Position numbers and translations under genes: made by a program
From: Microbacterium oleivorans
GTDB taxonomy: Bacteria; Actinomycetota; Actinomycetes; Actinomycetales; Microbacteriaceae
Direction of reading: 5' to 3'
Length of the DNA: 64,000 nt
Assembly: GCF_013389665.1 (NCBI RefSeq)
Contig: NZ_CP058316.1
Span: forward strand, 1,364,001 to 1,428,000
Notes under the pieces: model-generated
What the model saw: the letters and a program-made list of their open reading frames with translations, nothing else
Databases searched by the model: none
What the model was told of the DNA's origin: nothing
In this document: one piece after another, positions 44,303 through 53,428 of the stretch
How positions within the stretch are numbered: position 1 is the first letter of the stretch
Layout: every line of letters starts with the position of its first letter

Positions 44303-44847
44303 ACGGTACCGAGGTCCCGGGCACGCCCGCACCGGGCCGACGAGGCTGGTGGCGACGCAACGGCACCGCCCTGCTCGCCCTCGCGCTGCTGCTTCCGGCG
44401 AGCGTCGGCGTGATCGGAGTGCAGGAGTGGCGCTCGAACAACACCGAGGTCACCGTGCCCGCCGACACCGTCCCGGCGGGCGGGACCGTCCGCGTCGACG
44501 GCGCCCGGCTCGGTCCCGTCACGCTCACGGACGCCGCGGGCACCGAGCTCCCACCGGGCGCACGCGCGCTCGTCGCATCCATCCCGGTCGCACTCGAATC
44601 CGGTCCGATCGTGTGCGGGGTCGGTGCGCTGCGCGAATCGGGCGGGGAGCAGCGGCGCTGGAACACCGGCGCATCGGTGACGGGCTGGTCGCCGCCGCCC
44701 GACAGCTGGGCGACCTGCCCCTCAGAGCCGGACGGGAGCGACGTCGCGGTGTCGGTCGTCTTCGTCGTCCCCACCGGAACCGGCCCGTTCGTCCTCGATC
44801 TGCTGGTCGGCCCCGAGAGCAGGCTGCTGCGTTTCGAGCTGGACTGA
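44299..44847 (+). CDS. Hypothetical single-span membrane protein, third of the trio
   Basis: The 182-residue protein has a basic WWRRNG start, one span (ALLALALLLPASVGVIGVQEW) and an exported beta-rich domain containing two cysteines (PIVCGVG and WATCPSE) that could form a disulfide. GTG 44299 overlaps the previous stop. Its last 126 bases lie opposite the 3' end of the convergent polytopic membrane-protein gene. Confidence 0.6.
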   Translation: MNGTEVPGTPAPGRRGWWRRNGTALLALALLLPASVGVIGVQEWRSNNTEVTVPADTVPAGGTVRVDGARLGPVTLTDAAGTELPPGARALVASIPVALESGPIVCGVGALRESGGEQRRWNTGASVTGWSPPPDSWATCPSEPDGSDVAVSVVFVVPTGTGPFVLDLLVGPESRLLRFELD

Positions 44848-46047
44848 GGCCACCGTCAGGCGGGCCAACGTGCGGTCGTAGGCTCCCGCGACCAGCGCCA
44901 CGCGCACCGGTTCGACGACGAGCCCGACGGCGAGCACGAGCAGTTCACCGAACACCATCCACTCCGACACCAGGTCGCGCGGCCCGACCAGCCGGGTGAG
45001 GCCGACGGCCACCAGCGGCTCCAGCGCGAGCACACCCGTGAACAGCAGCACATAACCGCCGATCAGCACCGGTCCCGCCCGCCACATCAGCACGAATGCG
45101 GCGCCGATGGGCCGGAATCGGGCGACGAGGCTTCCCCCCACGTCGGTGAGCCGCCGGCGAGCTCGAGCCGGGATGCTGCCGTAGCGCGTGCGCACCCGCT
45201 CGGGGATCCGCCCGGCCAGGCGCGGCGCCGCCGCGGCGACCGCCTGACCGTAGATGACCCCCGCGATGGTGAGCCAGGCGATCGGCAGCAGCAGGATGCC
45301 GCCGGCCTCGCCCACGAGCCACTCCACCCCGTCCCAGACGAACCCGACCGGCGCGAAGGGGCCCGTCAGGCCCGCCCGGAAGTCGCCGAGCCAGACCATC
45401 GCCTGCCGGGTCTGCACCCAGGCGGAGATCTGCCCGAGACCGTCCGAGATGAGGTAGACCGTGAGGAACACCCACACCGCCTCCAGGTACACCGCCGCGG
45501 GCGCGGCCCAGCGCGGCATCCGGGAGTTCCAGCGCTTGTACGCCCAACGTCCGGCGAAGGCGAGGACGATCGTCGGGATGGTCACGGCGTCGAACTGGAG
45601 GCGGTCGACCGTGCCCGCGCTCTCGAAGACGATGCCCGACACCTGCGATGCCGTCCGCCGTACCTCGAGGGCGCGCTCGGTGTAGTCGACCATATCGCCG
45701 CGCAGGAAGCCCCAGGCGGCGTAGAAGGCGAAGAACGGCAGGATGCCGCCCAGCACGGCGCGGGCGAACTGCCGCCGCCGCTCTCTGCGGTCGAGCGCGC
45801 GCGGCGCCAGCTCCTCGAGCTGCGGCATGGCGTCGCGGAGCACCAGGAACATGGCCACGTACGCCGTGAGCGGCGCGAGGATCGCGAGCGGCATGATCAG
45901 GAGCCCGCCGATCGCGGTGTACGCCCCCACGAACCCGGCGAGCTCGATGACGATGTAGTTGGCGAGGGCGCCCGCGAGATACCAGGCGAGCAACGCGGGC
46001 CAGTGCGCCGCGAACACCCGGACGGCACGATGGGCCACGGCGATCAC
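44722..46047 (-). CDS. Polytopic membrane protein, 441 residues
   Basis: The protein has about eight hydrophobic segments, among them WPALLAWYLAGALANYIVIE, AVLGGILPFFAFYAAWGF and GPVLIGGYVLLFTGVLALE, with an Arg-rich cytoplasmic loop (RARRRLTDVGG). The tail after LARLTVASVQLE is hydrophilic and coincides with the overlap region. TATGGT six bases before GTG 46047 supports this start. No family was recognised. Convergence with the GTGA trio suggests a shared envelope function. Confidence 0.65.
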   Translation of the reverse strand: MIAVAHRAVRVFAAHWPALLAWYLAGALANYIVIELAGFVGAYTAIGGLLIMPLAILAPLTAYVAMFLVLRDAMPQLEELAPRALDRRERRRQFARAVLGGILPFFAFYAAWGFLRGDMVDYTERALEVRRTASQVSGIVFESAGTVDRLQFDAVTIPTIVLAFAGRWAYKRWNSRMPRWAAPAAVYLEAVWVFLTVYLISDGLGQISAWVQTRQAMVWLGDFRAGLTGPFAPVGFVWDGVEWLVGEAGGILLLPIAWLTIAGVIYGQAVAAAAPRLAGRIPERVRTRYGSIPARARRRLTDVGGSLVARFRPIGAAFVLMWRAGPVLIGGYVLLFTGVLALEPLVAVGLTRLVGPRDLVSEWMVFGELLVLAVGLVVEPVRVALVAGAYDRTLARLTVASVQLETQQPALGADQQIEDERAGSGGDDEDDRHRDVAPVRL

Positions 46048-46089
46048 GGGTTCACCATAGCGGCCCGCGCCGCGCGCGACGCGGTGCGG

Positions 46090-46677
46090 TCACTCCCAGA
46101 CGCTCGGCGCCTCGGCACGGGTCGAGGGCAACGCGGTCGCGTCCGCCCACTCGCGCATCCAGGGCTCGAGCTCGGGCAGATCGTCGGGCCGCCCGAGCGC
46201 GGCGAACAGCTCGTCGAGCGGGACGATGCCGCCCGCGCGGCGCAGGAAACGCGACCGAACGAGCATCTCGGCGTAGACCTCGCCGTCCACCACCGCGCGC
46301 TGCACCATGTAGACCGACCTGTCGTCGTGACCGTGCAGCCGCGTCTCGACCGTGAAGCGCTGCCAGAGACCGAGCGACTTGCGGAAGGTGATCGTGCTGC
46401 TGGCGACGACGCCGTACCAGCCCCGCTCCTCGAAGACGCCCCAGATGCCGGTGCGGATGAGGAGGTCGAAACGTCCGAGGTCGAACAGCGAGGGGTAGCG
46501 CCCGTTGTTCATGTGACCGAGCAGATCGATGTCGGTCGGCAGCGTCCGCAGCCGCAGCCTGCCCACGGTCATCGGCGGCCGCGGCCCCTGTCGTCGCAGC
46601 AGCACGCGCGCTCGCCACATGGTCAAGAGGGTCCGCCACCACACGTTCACGAGGGGCGACACTAGCGGATGCCGCAT
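46090..46677 (-). CDS. Hotdog-fold acyl-CoA thioesterase family protein
   Basis: The 195-residue protein has a hotdog core: LPTDIDLLGHMNNGRYPSLF (the HMNN active-site loop), then VASSTITFRKSLGLWQRFTVET and YAEMLVRSRFLRRAGGIVP. It resembles the THEM6/4HBT_2 group. A start at GTG 46662 is possible. It is monocistronic, and the substrate is not deducible. Confidence 0.8.
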   Translation of the reverse strand: MRHPLVSPLVNVWWRTLLTMWRARVLLRRQGPRPPMTVGRLRLRTLPTDIDLLGHMNNGRYPSLFDLGRFDLLIRTGIWGVFEERGWYGVVASSTITFRKSLGLWQRFTVETRLHGHDDRSVYMVQRAVVDGEVYAEMLVRSRFLRRAGGIVPLDELFAALGRPDDLPELEPWMREWADATALPSTRAEAPSVWE

Positions 46678-46761
46678 CCCTACGACCGCATCCGTTGTTC
46701 ACCCCCCACAACGCGCCGCGCGCGGACTCCTCTGCGCGCGGTGGCTGCGCGTCGCCGCTTC

Positions 46762-48303
46762 TCAGCTGCGCGCGACCTCGAGGACGACCACCGCCCACGC
46801 CAGCGCGGGCAGCGTCGCGCGCAGCACGCCCTCGTCGAGGCCGACGCCGCGCAGAGGCACGAGGCCGACGGCATCCTGCTCCCGCTCCGTGTTCGCCGAG
46901 CGCCGGTCGCCGCCCTCGGGCACGGTCAGCACCTCGGCCGACACGATGCCCGACGCGCCGAGTCCCCGCAGCTCGAGCTCGACCTCGGTCTCGGACTCGA
47001 GCGAGCGGTTCGCCACGAACAGCGCGACCCGGCCCGTGGCCTCGTCCCACGTGGCGGCGGCGTCGACGACGTCGACATCGCCGAACTTCGCGGTCGGGGT
47101 CTGGTCGGCGTCGACCGCGAGCCGCAGCACCCGACCCTGCGCGAGCTGCGACATCCGGGCGAACGGCCAGAAGATCGACTGGCGCCAGGCGGGGCCGCCC
47201 TCCTCGGAGCGGATCGGGGCGATGACGTTGACGAGCTGGGCCTGGTTGGCGATGCGCACGCGGTCGCCGTGCCGCAGCAGGCTGTGGAGGAAGGTGCCCA
47301 CGACGACGGCATCCGTCACGTTGTAGGTGTCCTCGATGAGGCGGGGGTGGGCGCGCCATTGCTTCGAGGCCGAGACGATGTGCGGCTGGTCCTCGGTGTC
47401 GAGTCCGCGCTGGTACCAGACGTTCCACTCGTCGAACGAGATGTCGACCTGCCCCCGGTGCTTGCCGGCGGCCTTGACCGCGTCGATCGTCGAGACGACC
47501 CCGTCGATGAATGCGTCCATGTCGACCGCCTCGGCCAGGAAGGATGCCGCATCTCCCTCGTCCTCCTGGTAGTAGGCGTGCATCGAGATGTAGTCGACCT
47601 CGTCGTAGGCGTGGGTGAGCACGGTGTGCTCCCACGAGCCGAAGGTCGGCATCTGCCGGTTCGAGGACCCGACGGCGACGAGCTCGATGTCGGGATCGAC
47701 CAGGCGCATGGCCTTCGCCGTCTCCTGGGCGAGCCGGCCGTACTCGTGCGCGGTCTTGTGACCGATCTGCCAGGGCCCGTCGAGCTCGTTGCCGAGGCAC
47801 CACAGGCGGATGTCGAACGGGTCGGCGGCGCCGTTGCGGCGTCGCAGGTCGGACCAGGCGGTGCCGCCGGGGTGGTTGGCGTACTCCACGAGGGCCCGGG
47901 CCTCGTCGACTCCGCGCGTGCCGAGGTTGACCGCCTCCATGACCTCGACGCGGGCCTCGCGGGCCCAGTCGACGAACTCGTGCAGCCCGAACGCGTTGGT
48001 CTCGACGGTGTGCCAGGCGCCGTCCAGCCGGTGGGGACGGTCGGCGACCGGGCCGACCCCGTCCTCCCAGTTGTAGCCCGAGACGAAGTTGCCGCCGGGG
48101 TAGCGCACGACGGTGGCGCCGAGCTCCTTCACGAGCGCGAGCACGTCGCGGCGGAAGCCGCGCTCGTCGGCCTGCGGGTGGCCGGGTTCGAAGATGCCGG
48201 TGTAGACGCAGCGGCCCATGTGCTCGACGAACGAGCCGAAGAGGCGGCGCGGCACGTCGGCCACGGTGAAGTCGCGATCGATGACGATGCGGGCGCGGGG
48301 CAT
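46762..48303 (-). CDS. abfA: Alpha-L-arabinofuranosidase, GH51
   Basis: The 513-residue enzyme has FGSFVEHMGRCVYTGIFEP at the N-terminus, VVRYPGGNFVSGYNWEDG, the acid/base Glu173 in CLGNELDGPWQ and the nucleophile Glu292 in SFDEWNVWY, followed by the C-terminal beta domain. It lacks a signal peptide, so it acts in the cytoplasm on imported arabino-oligosaccharides. It is the last gene of the ABC importer operon, 30 bases after the second permease. Confidence 0.94.
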   Translation of the reverse strand: MPRARIVIDRDFTVADVPRRLFGSFVEHMGRCVYTGIFEPGHPQADERGFRRDVLALVKELGATVVRYPGGNFVSGYNWEDGVGPVADRPHRLDGAWHTVETNAFGLHEFVDWAREARVEVMEAVNLGTRGVDEARALVEYANHPGGTAWSDLRRRNGAADPFDIRLWCLGNELDGPWQIGHKTAHEYGRLAQETAKAMRLVDPDIELVAVGSSNRQMPTFGSWEHTVLTHAYDEVDYISMHAYYQEDEGDAASFLAEAVDMDAFIDGVVSTIDAVKAAGKHRGQVDISFDEWNVWYQRGLDTEDQPHIVSASKQWRAHPRLIEDTYNVTDAVVVGTFLHSLLRHGDRVRIANQAQLVNVIAPIRSEEGGPAWRQSIFWPFARMSQLAQGRVLRLAVDADQTPTAKFGDVDVVDAAATWDEATGRVALFVANRSLESETEVELELRGLGASGIVSAEVLTVPEGGDRRSANTEREQDAVGLVPLRGVGLDEGVLRATLPALAWAVVVLEVARS

Positions 48304-48333
48304 GATGCTCCTGTTCTTTTCGGGGTGGGAGGC

Positions 48334-49248
48334 TCACTGACCGCCGAAGCCGGTCGTCGCGACGCCGCGTACGATCTGCTTCTGGAAGATCAGGAACACG
48401 ATGATCAGCGGCAGCGACGCGAGCACGGCCTGGGCCATGACCTGCGCGTACTGCACGCCGTAGGCGCTGATGACGGTCTGCAGGCCCACGGGGAGGGTCA
48501 TCAGCGTCGTGTCGTTGATGATGAGGAACGGCCAGAGGAAGTTGTTCCACGCCGTGATGAAGACGAAGATCGCGACGGCGCCGAGGATCGGGCGCGACAG
48601 CGGCAGCACGATCGACCAGAACACCCGGAACCGTCCGGCGCCGTCGACGCGTGCGGCATCCTCGAGCTCGATCGGCACCTGGTCGAAGAACTTCTTCAGG
48701 ATGAAGACCATCGCCGGCGCGACGACCTGCGGCAGGATGAGGCCCCAGGGGGTGTCGACGAGATTGAAGGCGAGCATCTCGTAGAACAGCGGGATGATCA
48801 GCACCTGCGGCGGGATGACGATCGAGGCGATGACCGCGCCGTACAGGACGCTCTTGCCGCGGAACTCCAGGCGCGAGAAGGCGTAGGCGGCGACGGCGGA
48901 GATCGCGAGGGTGATGAGGGTGATCGCCGCCGAGGTCCACAGGCTGTTGCCGGCCCAGAGCCAGACGTTGCCCTGCGAGAGGATCGAGGTGAAGGCCTCG
49001 GTGGTCGGTCCGCTCTCGCCGACCCAGCCGCCGGCGCCCGAGGCGGCATCCGTCTCGGTCTTGAACGCGGTCGCCAGCGCCCAGAGGAACGGCAGCAGCC
49101 AGCCGATCGCCATGAGCGCGAGGGCGACGAAGGCGACGACGGTGAGCGGCGCGAACCGGCGCTGACCGGGCTTGCGTCCGCGGGCGTCGGGGGCGACCCC
49201 GGGGGCGACGACCGCCCGGGTGGCGGTCGAGGTGGCGGCGGCGCTCAT
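48334..49248 (-). CDS. CUT1 sugar ABC transporter permease (MalG-like)
   Basis: The 304-residue protein has about six spans and the EAA loop ELEDAARVDGAGRFRVFWSIVLPLSRP, the permease signature of carbohydrate uptake transporter family 1. Its ATG overlaps the stop of the MalF-like gene by four bases. No ATPase gene lies in the operon, so a shared MsiK-type ATPase elsewhere is likely, as is usual for actinobacterial CUT1 systems. Confidence 0.93.
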   Translation of the reverse strand: MSAAATSTATRAVVAPGVAPDARGRKPGQRRFAPLTVVAFVALALMAIGWLLPFLWALATAFKTETDAASGAGGWVGESGPTTEAFTSILSQGNVWLWAGNSLWTSAAITLITLAISAVAAYAFSRLEFRGKSVLYGAVIASIVIPPQVLIIPLFYEMLAFNLVDTPWGLILPQVVAPAMVFILKKFFDQVPIELEDAARVDGAGRFRVFWSIVLPLSRPILGAVAIFVFITAWNNFLWPFLIINDTTLMTLPVGLQTVISAYGVQYAQVMAQAVLASLPLIIVFLIFQKQIVRGVATTGFGGQ

Positions 49249-50219
49249 GAGTGCTCCCTGCGGCGTCGGGTGACGAGTGCTTGGATGACGCCGATCACGA
49301 CGATCACGGCGAAGAAGACGTACGAGATCGCGGCGGAGTAGCCGAAGCGGTACCCGACGAACCCGGACTCGTAGATGTACTGCACGATCGAGCGGGTGGT
49401 CTCGCTCGCGATGCCGCCGAGCATCTGGTACGCCTGGTCGAAGAGCTTCAGCGACGCCAGCACCTGCAGGATGACGATGAGGACCGTGATCTGTCCGAGC
49501 TGCGGGACGGTGATCGAGAAGAGTTTGCGCCACTCCCCCGCCCCGTCGATGGACGCCGCCTCGTACTGCGTCTCGGGGATGTTCTGCAGGGCTGCGAGGT
49601 AGAGCAGGAAGTTGAAGCCGACCGTCCACCACACCGTGGCGATCACGATCGCGAGCATGTTGGTGTCGGGATTCTGCAACCAGGCGATCGGCTCGAGACC
49701 GAGCGCCTCGAGGATGCCGTTGGCGGCACCGATCTGCGGGTTGAAGATCCACACCCAGATCTGCGAGATCACCGTCGAGGCGAGCAGGTACGGCATGAAG
49801 AACGACAGCCGCCACAGCCACTGGCCGGGGAGCCCGCGTTGCACGAGCAGGGCCATCACGAGCGCCAGCAGCACGAGGGGGACGGTGGAGAGCACCGTGA
49901 ACCATGCCGTGTTGCCGAGGGAGCGCCACATGACGGGGTCGCCGAGCGCCTCGATGTAGTTCGTCGCACCGACGAACGAGCCGCCCGCACCGGTCAGCGA
50001 CTGGTCGGTGAAGCTGAGGTAGAGGCCGTGCAGGAGCGGCCAGACGAGGAAGAGCGCGAACGCGACGAGGAAGGGGGCGAGGAACCCCCATGCGATGCGC
50101 TGTTCGCCGCGGTCGCCCGCGTGACGCCGACGGTGCCCGGCGCGCCGGCCCGTGACGATCGTGCGCGTGGCCGCCGAGTCGGCGAGGCCGGCGCGGCCGG
50201 ACGCGGTGTCGAGGGTCAT
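49245..50219 (-). CDS. CUT1 sugar ABC transporter permease (MalF-like)
   Basis: The 324-residue protein has an Arg-rich N-terminal tail, about six spans (IAWGFLAPFLVAFALFLVWP first) and the EAA motif YEAASIDGAGEWRKLFSITVP. It forms the membrane channel with the MalG-like protein. ATG 50219 overlaps the solute-binding protein stop by four bases. Confidence 0.93.
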   Translation of the reverse strand: MTLDTASGRAGLADSAATRTIVTGRRAGHRRRHAGDRGEQRIAWGFLAPFLVAFALFLVWPLLHGLYLSFTDQSLTGAGGSFVGATNYIEALGDPVMWRSLGNTAWFTVLSTVPLVLLALVMALLVQRGLPGQWLWRLSFFMPYLLASTVISQIWVWIFNPQIGAANGILEALGLEPIAWLQNPDTNMLAIVIATVWWTVGFNFLLYLAALQNIPETQYEAASIDGAGEWRKLFSITVPQLGQITVLIVILQVLASLKLFDQAYQMLGGIASETTRSIVQYIYESGFVGYRFGYSAAISYVFFAVIVVIGVIQALVTRRRREHS

Positions 50220-51547
50220 GCTCCCGCCCCTTCCGGGTCGGCCGGGTTCGGCGTCCTCAGCTGCTGGTCGATGCGTGTGCGGAACCGGGCGATCGCCTCG
50301 GCCGGATCGGCGCCGCGCAGCAGCACGTTCTGCACCGCGGCGCCGAAGTCGGCCTGGAACCGCGAGCCCGAGCCGGTGAACCACGCCGGCGGGTCGTACT
50401 TCACGAGCTCGGCCGCTTCGGCGTAGTGGGCCTGCGGCAGGAGGTCGGCATAAGCGGCCGACTGCGTCACCGGCAGGTATGCCGGGATGTGTCCGGCCTC
50501 GGCCCAGTCGAAGGAGCCCTTCAGGATGTCGGCGACGAAGCGGTAGACGAGATCGCGGGTGGCCTCATCCGGGGAGCTCTGGTGCGGCAGTGTGAACGAG
50601 TGCGAGTCGGCGTAGACCGACGGGGTGCCGAAGAGCGCGGGGATGATGGTCGCGTCGATGGGCAGGTTCTGCTCCTGCATCGACCGCAGCTCCCAGACGC
50701 CGGTGAGGAAGAGGCCGCTGCGGCCGGTCGCGAACTCCGCGATCGCGCTCTGGTAGTCGGCGCTGCGCGAGGCGATCTCGTCGTCGAGGAGCTGCTGCAT
50801 GAAGCCGAGCGACGCGACGGCGGCGTCCTCGTCGATCACGGCGGGGCCGCCCGGCGGCAGCTCGATCTCGAGACCGTGCTGCGTGTAGAGCGTGTAGAAC
50901 AGCCGCCACATCTGCGCGCCGTCGCCGAGGTAGCCGAACGACAGCCCATGCGACTCCGAGACGGCCGCGACGGCGCGCCCGAGCTCGAGGAACTCCTCGG
51001 GCGAGGTGACCGGCCGGAGCCTGCCGTCGCCGTCGAGCACCCCCGCCTCGGCGCAGATCTCGGTGTTGTACATCAGGATGAAGGGGTGCGCGTCGAGAGC
51101 GACGCTGTAGAGGTCGTCGCCGATGAAGCCCTTCTGCCAGATGGCGTCGGTGAAGGTGCTCGCATCGACCCCGAGGTCGGCGAGGCGCGCGGTGTCCCAC
51201 GTGTCGAGCAGGCCGCCGGGTGCGTAGCCGACCACACGAGAGGCGTGCATGACCGACACGTCCGGCGCACGCCCCCCGGCCGCGGCCATCGCGAGCTTGG
51301 TGTAGTACGGCTCGCCCCAGGCGAGCACCGTGGGTCGCACGCGGTAGTCGGTCTGCGCGGCGTTGACGCCGTCGATGAGGCCCGACATCGTGACGCCGTC
51401 GGCGCCCGAGAGCAGGTGCCAGAACTGCAGCGTGCGGGCGTTCGCGCCGCCGGGGAGACCGGCGCACGAGGCCAGGAACGCCGTGCCGGCGAGGGCGGCG
51501 GCACCGGACAGGAACCGGCGCCGGGTGAGTTCGATCGGTGGGGCCAT
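50216..51547 (-). CDS. Sugar ABC transporter substrate-binding lipoprotein
   Basis: The 443-residue family 1 solute-binding protein has a twin-arginine-like signal (TRRRFLSGAAALAGTAF) with lipobox LASC around Cys28, so it is probably a Tat-exported lipoprotein. The sequence LQFWHLLSGADGVTMSGLID opens the mature domain. Arabinosides or arabino-oligosaccharides are the likely ligand given the GH51 partner. The operator at 51587-51600 lies 39 bases upstream of the start. Confidence 0.9.
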   Translation of the reverse strand: MAPPIELTRRRFLSGAAALAGTAFLASCAGLPGGANARTLQFWHLLSGADGVTMSGLIDGVNAAQTDYRVRPTVLAWGEPYYTKLAMAAAGGRAPDVSVMHASRVVGYAPGGLLDTWDTARLADLGVDASTFTDAIWQKGFIGDDLYSVALDAHPFILMYNTEICAEAGVLDGDGRLRPVTSPEEFLELGRAVAAVSESHGLSFGYLGDGAQMWRLFYTLYTQHGLEIELPPGGPAVIDEDAAVASLGFMQQLLDDEIASRSADYQSAIAEFATGRSGLFLTGVWELRSMQEQNLPIDATIIPALFGTPSVYADSHSFTLPHQSSPDEATRDLVYRFVADILKGSFDWAEAGHIPAYLPVTQSAAYADLLPQAHYAEAAELVKYDPPAWFTGSGSRFQADFGAAVQNVLLRGADPAEAIARFRTRIDQQLRTPNPADPEGAGA

Positions 51548-51549
51548 CG

Positions 51550-51565
51550 GTCACTCCTTTGTGAC
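51550..51565 (-). promoter_or_regulatory. Small hairpin presenting the ribosome site of the solute-binding protein
   Basis: On the minus strand GTCAC, AAAGGA, GTGAC forms a 5-bp stem whose loop holds the Shine-Dalgarno AAAGGA just before ATG 51547. It may merely keep the site exposed. Significance is uncertain. Confidence 0.35.
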
Positions 51566-51586
51566 GAACCAGGGACGCCCCTACTT

Positions 51587-51600
51587 TTACATCGATGTAA
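51587..51600. promoter_or_regulatory. LacI-type operator, perfect 14-bp palindrome
   Basis: TTACATCGATGTAA is a perfect palindrome centred on CG. It lies between the solute-binding protein start and the end of the LacI gene, so it is the expected site for that regulator. Confidence 0.75.
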
Positions 51601-51642
51601 TCGGAGCGCAAGAGGCGATCGCGCGGCACCGCGTACCGGCGC

Positions 51643-52704
51643 TCAGCCGGCCGCGACACCCGAGGGCGACGAGGCGGGGGTGGTACCGGTGCTGCCGCGC
51701 ACGACGACGCGGTGCGGGATCGCCACCGCTCGCACCGGCGCCCCGCGCGCCGTGATGCGCTCCTCCAGCAGCGCGATCGTCGCGCGTGCGAACTCGTCAC
51801 GGTCGAACGACACGGTCGTGAGCTCGGGTGTGGTGTACCGCGACTGCTCGATGTCGTCGAACCCGCAGACGAGCACGTCGTCGGGCACGCGCACACCGGC
51901 GGCGGCCAGCGCATGCAGCGCCCCCACCGCGATCGAGTCGGTGAAGCAGAGCACCGCGTCGAAGCCCACACCCCGCTCGATCAGCGTGCGCACGCCGATG
52001 GCGCCGGCCTCCATGTTCCAGGGGAGCACGTTGATCTCGCGGCGCGGGTCGACCTCGAGGCCCGCCGCCGCGAGAGCATCGTGCATGCCGGCCAGGCGCA
52101 GCCGGCTCGTCGCCGTCGCGCGATCGCGCTGTCCGTCGCCGCCGATCGCGGCGATGCGCCGCGCCCCCCGCTCGATGAGATGGGCGACGGCATCGCGGGC
52201 GCCGGCGCGACTGTCGACGAGCACCCGATCGGTGACGTGCTGCTCGACCTCGCCGATCAGCACGACCGGCGGAAGCCGGTCGTCGCGGTCGATCACGCTG
52301 TCCTCGATGCGGATCGGGTTCAGCACGACGCCGTCGACGAGATGCTGGCGTGCCCGCGACACCAGATCGCGCTCGCGCTCGGGAGCTGTCGCCGTCTCCT
52401 CGATCTGCACGGCGAACCCGCGCTGGTGCGCCGCGTCGACGAGATGGTGCAGCATCTCCGCCGAGAACGCGGTCGCGAGGTCGGGCAGCGCGATCGCGAT
52501 GACGCCGGAGCGGCCGTTGCGCAGACCGCGCGCGCTGAGATTGGGCACGAAGTCGAGCTCGCGCATCGCCGCTTCGACACGTCCCTGCGTCTCGGGCCGA
52601 ACCGCGGCGGTGCCGGTGAGGACGTTCGAGACCGTCTTGGCCGACACACCCGCGAGCGCGGCGACATCCTTCATCGTGGCGCGGCCGGCTCTGTCCTTCG
52701 GCAT
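51643..52704 (-). CDS. LacI-family regulator of the arabinoside locus
   Basis: The 353-residue protein has the HTH TMKDVAALAGVSAKTVSNVL and a complete effector-binding domain ending RYTTPELTTVSFDRDEFA. TAGTCT lies six bases before ATG 52704, so it is probably leaderless. It lies upstream of, and reads the same way as, the ABC/GH51 operon, with the palindrome at 51587 between them. Confidence 0.9.
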   Translation of the reverse strand: MPKDRAGRATMKDVAALAGVSAKTVSNVLTGTAAVRPETQGRVEAAMRELDFVPNLSARGLRNGRSGVIAIALPDLATAFSAEMLHHLVDAAHQRGFAVQIEETATAPERERDLVSRARQHLVDGVVLNPIRIEDSVIDRDDRLPPVVLIGEVEQHVTDRVLVDSRAGARDAVAHLIERGARRIAAIGGDGQRDRATATSRLRLAGMHDALAAAGLEVDPRREINVLPWNMEAGAIGVRTLIERGVGFDAVLCFTDSIAVGALHALAAAGVRVPDDVLVCGFDDIEQSRYTTPELTTVSFDRDEFARATIALLEERITARGAPVRAVAIPHRVVVRGSTGTTPASSPSGVAAG

Positions 52705-52921
52705 GTGCTCAGACTAGGCCGGAGCGCGGCGCGACCGAGCACGCGGCATCCGATGGCCCCGCGGCCACGGCATCCCGTCGCCTTCGACGCACCGCGTCGG
52801 ATTCCGCGACGGATGCCGACGCCCGCCCGGGGCACCCGGCGACGAAGAGCGACCATAGCAGTCGTCGCTCGCGCTCACGACCGGATTTCCGGACGCCCTC
52901 GGCCGCGCGTAGAGTCTGGCC

Positions 52922-53428
52922 ATGGAAGCCGAACTGCAGACCGACATCGTCGTCCGTCCGGTGCGGGATGTCGACGCCGAAGCCCTCGGGCGCGTGCACG
53001 CCACCTGCTGGCACGAGACCTACGATCACCTGATCAGCTCCGCAGCGCTGCAGAGCGTGTCGCCTCGACGACTGGCGGAGCTGTGGACCCACTGGGCTTC
53101 GCAGGGCGAGGACTTCCGGATGCACGCCGCCCTCGTCCGCGGCGAGATCGTCGGCTTCGTGGGCTCCGGCCCCGCTCGCGACCGCGATGCGCCGCGCCTG
53201 CGCGAGCTGTACTTCATCTACCTGCTCGACGCGTGGCACGGCACCGGCATCGGCCAGCGCCTCTTCGACGCCGCCGTCGAGAAGGACGAGCAGCTCTACC
53301 TGTGGGTCGCCGAAGACAACCCCCGCGCCCACCGCTTCTACCAGCGCAACGGCTTCGCGCTCGATGGGGCATCGCACACCGAGCCGTTCCTGGGCGAGAC
53401 GCTGACCGAGGTCCGATTCGTCCGCTGA
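52922..53428 (+). CDS. GNAT-family N-acetyltransferase
   Basis: The 168-residue protein has the GNAT core LRELYFIYLLDAWHGTGIGQRLFDAA (motif A with GTGIGQ acetyl-CoA loop), LWVAEDNPRAHRFYQRNGF (motif B) and a start IVVRPVRDVDAEALGRVH. TAGAGT six bases before the ATG supports the start. The substrate is unknown. It is divergent from the LacI gene; the 217 bases between contain a CCGGAATCCGG-like inverted repeat (CCGGATTTCCGG) and no gene. Confidence 0.88.
   Translation: MEAELQTDIVVRPVRDVDAEALGRVHATCWHETYDHLISSAALQSVSPRRLAELWTHWASQGEDFRMHAALVRGEIVGFVGSGPARDRDAPRLRELYFIYLLDAWHGTGIGQRLFDAAVEKDEQLYLWVAEDNPRAHRFYQRNGFALDGASHTEPFLGETLTEVRFVR

Noticed and set aside
46052..48940. 962-codon minus-strand frame
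   Set aside because: It is an alternate-frame shadow of the GH51 and permease genes with an extreme Arg/Pro/Ala composition.
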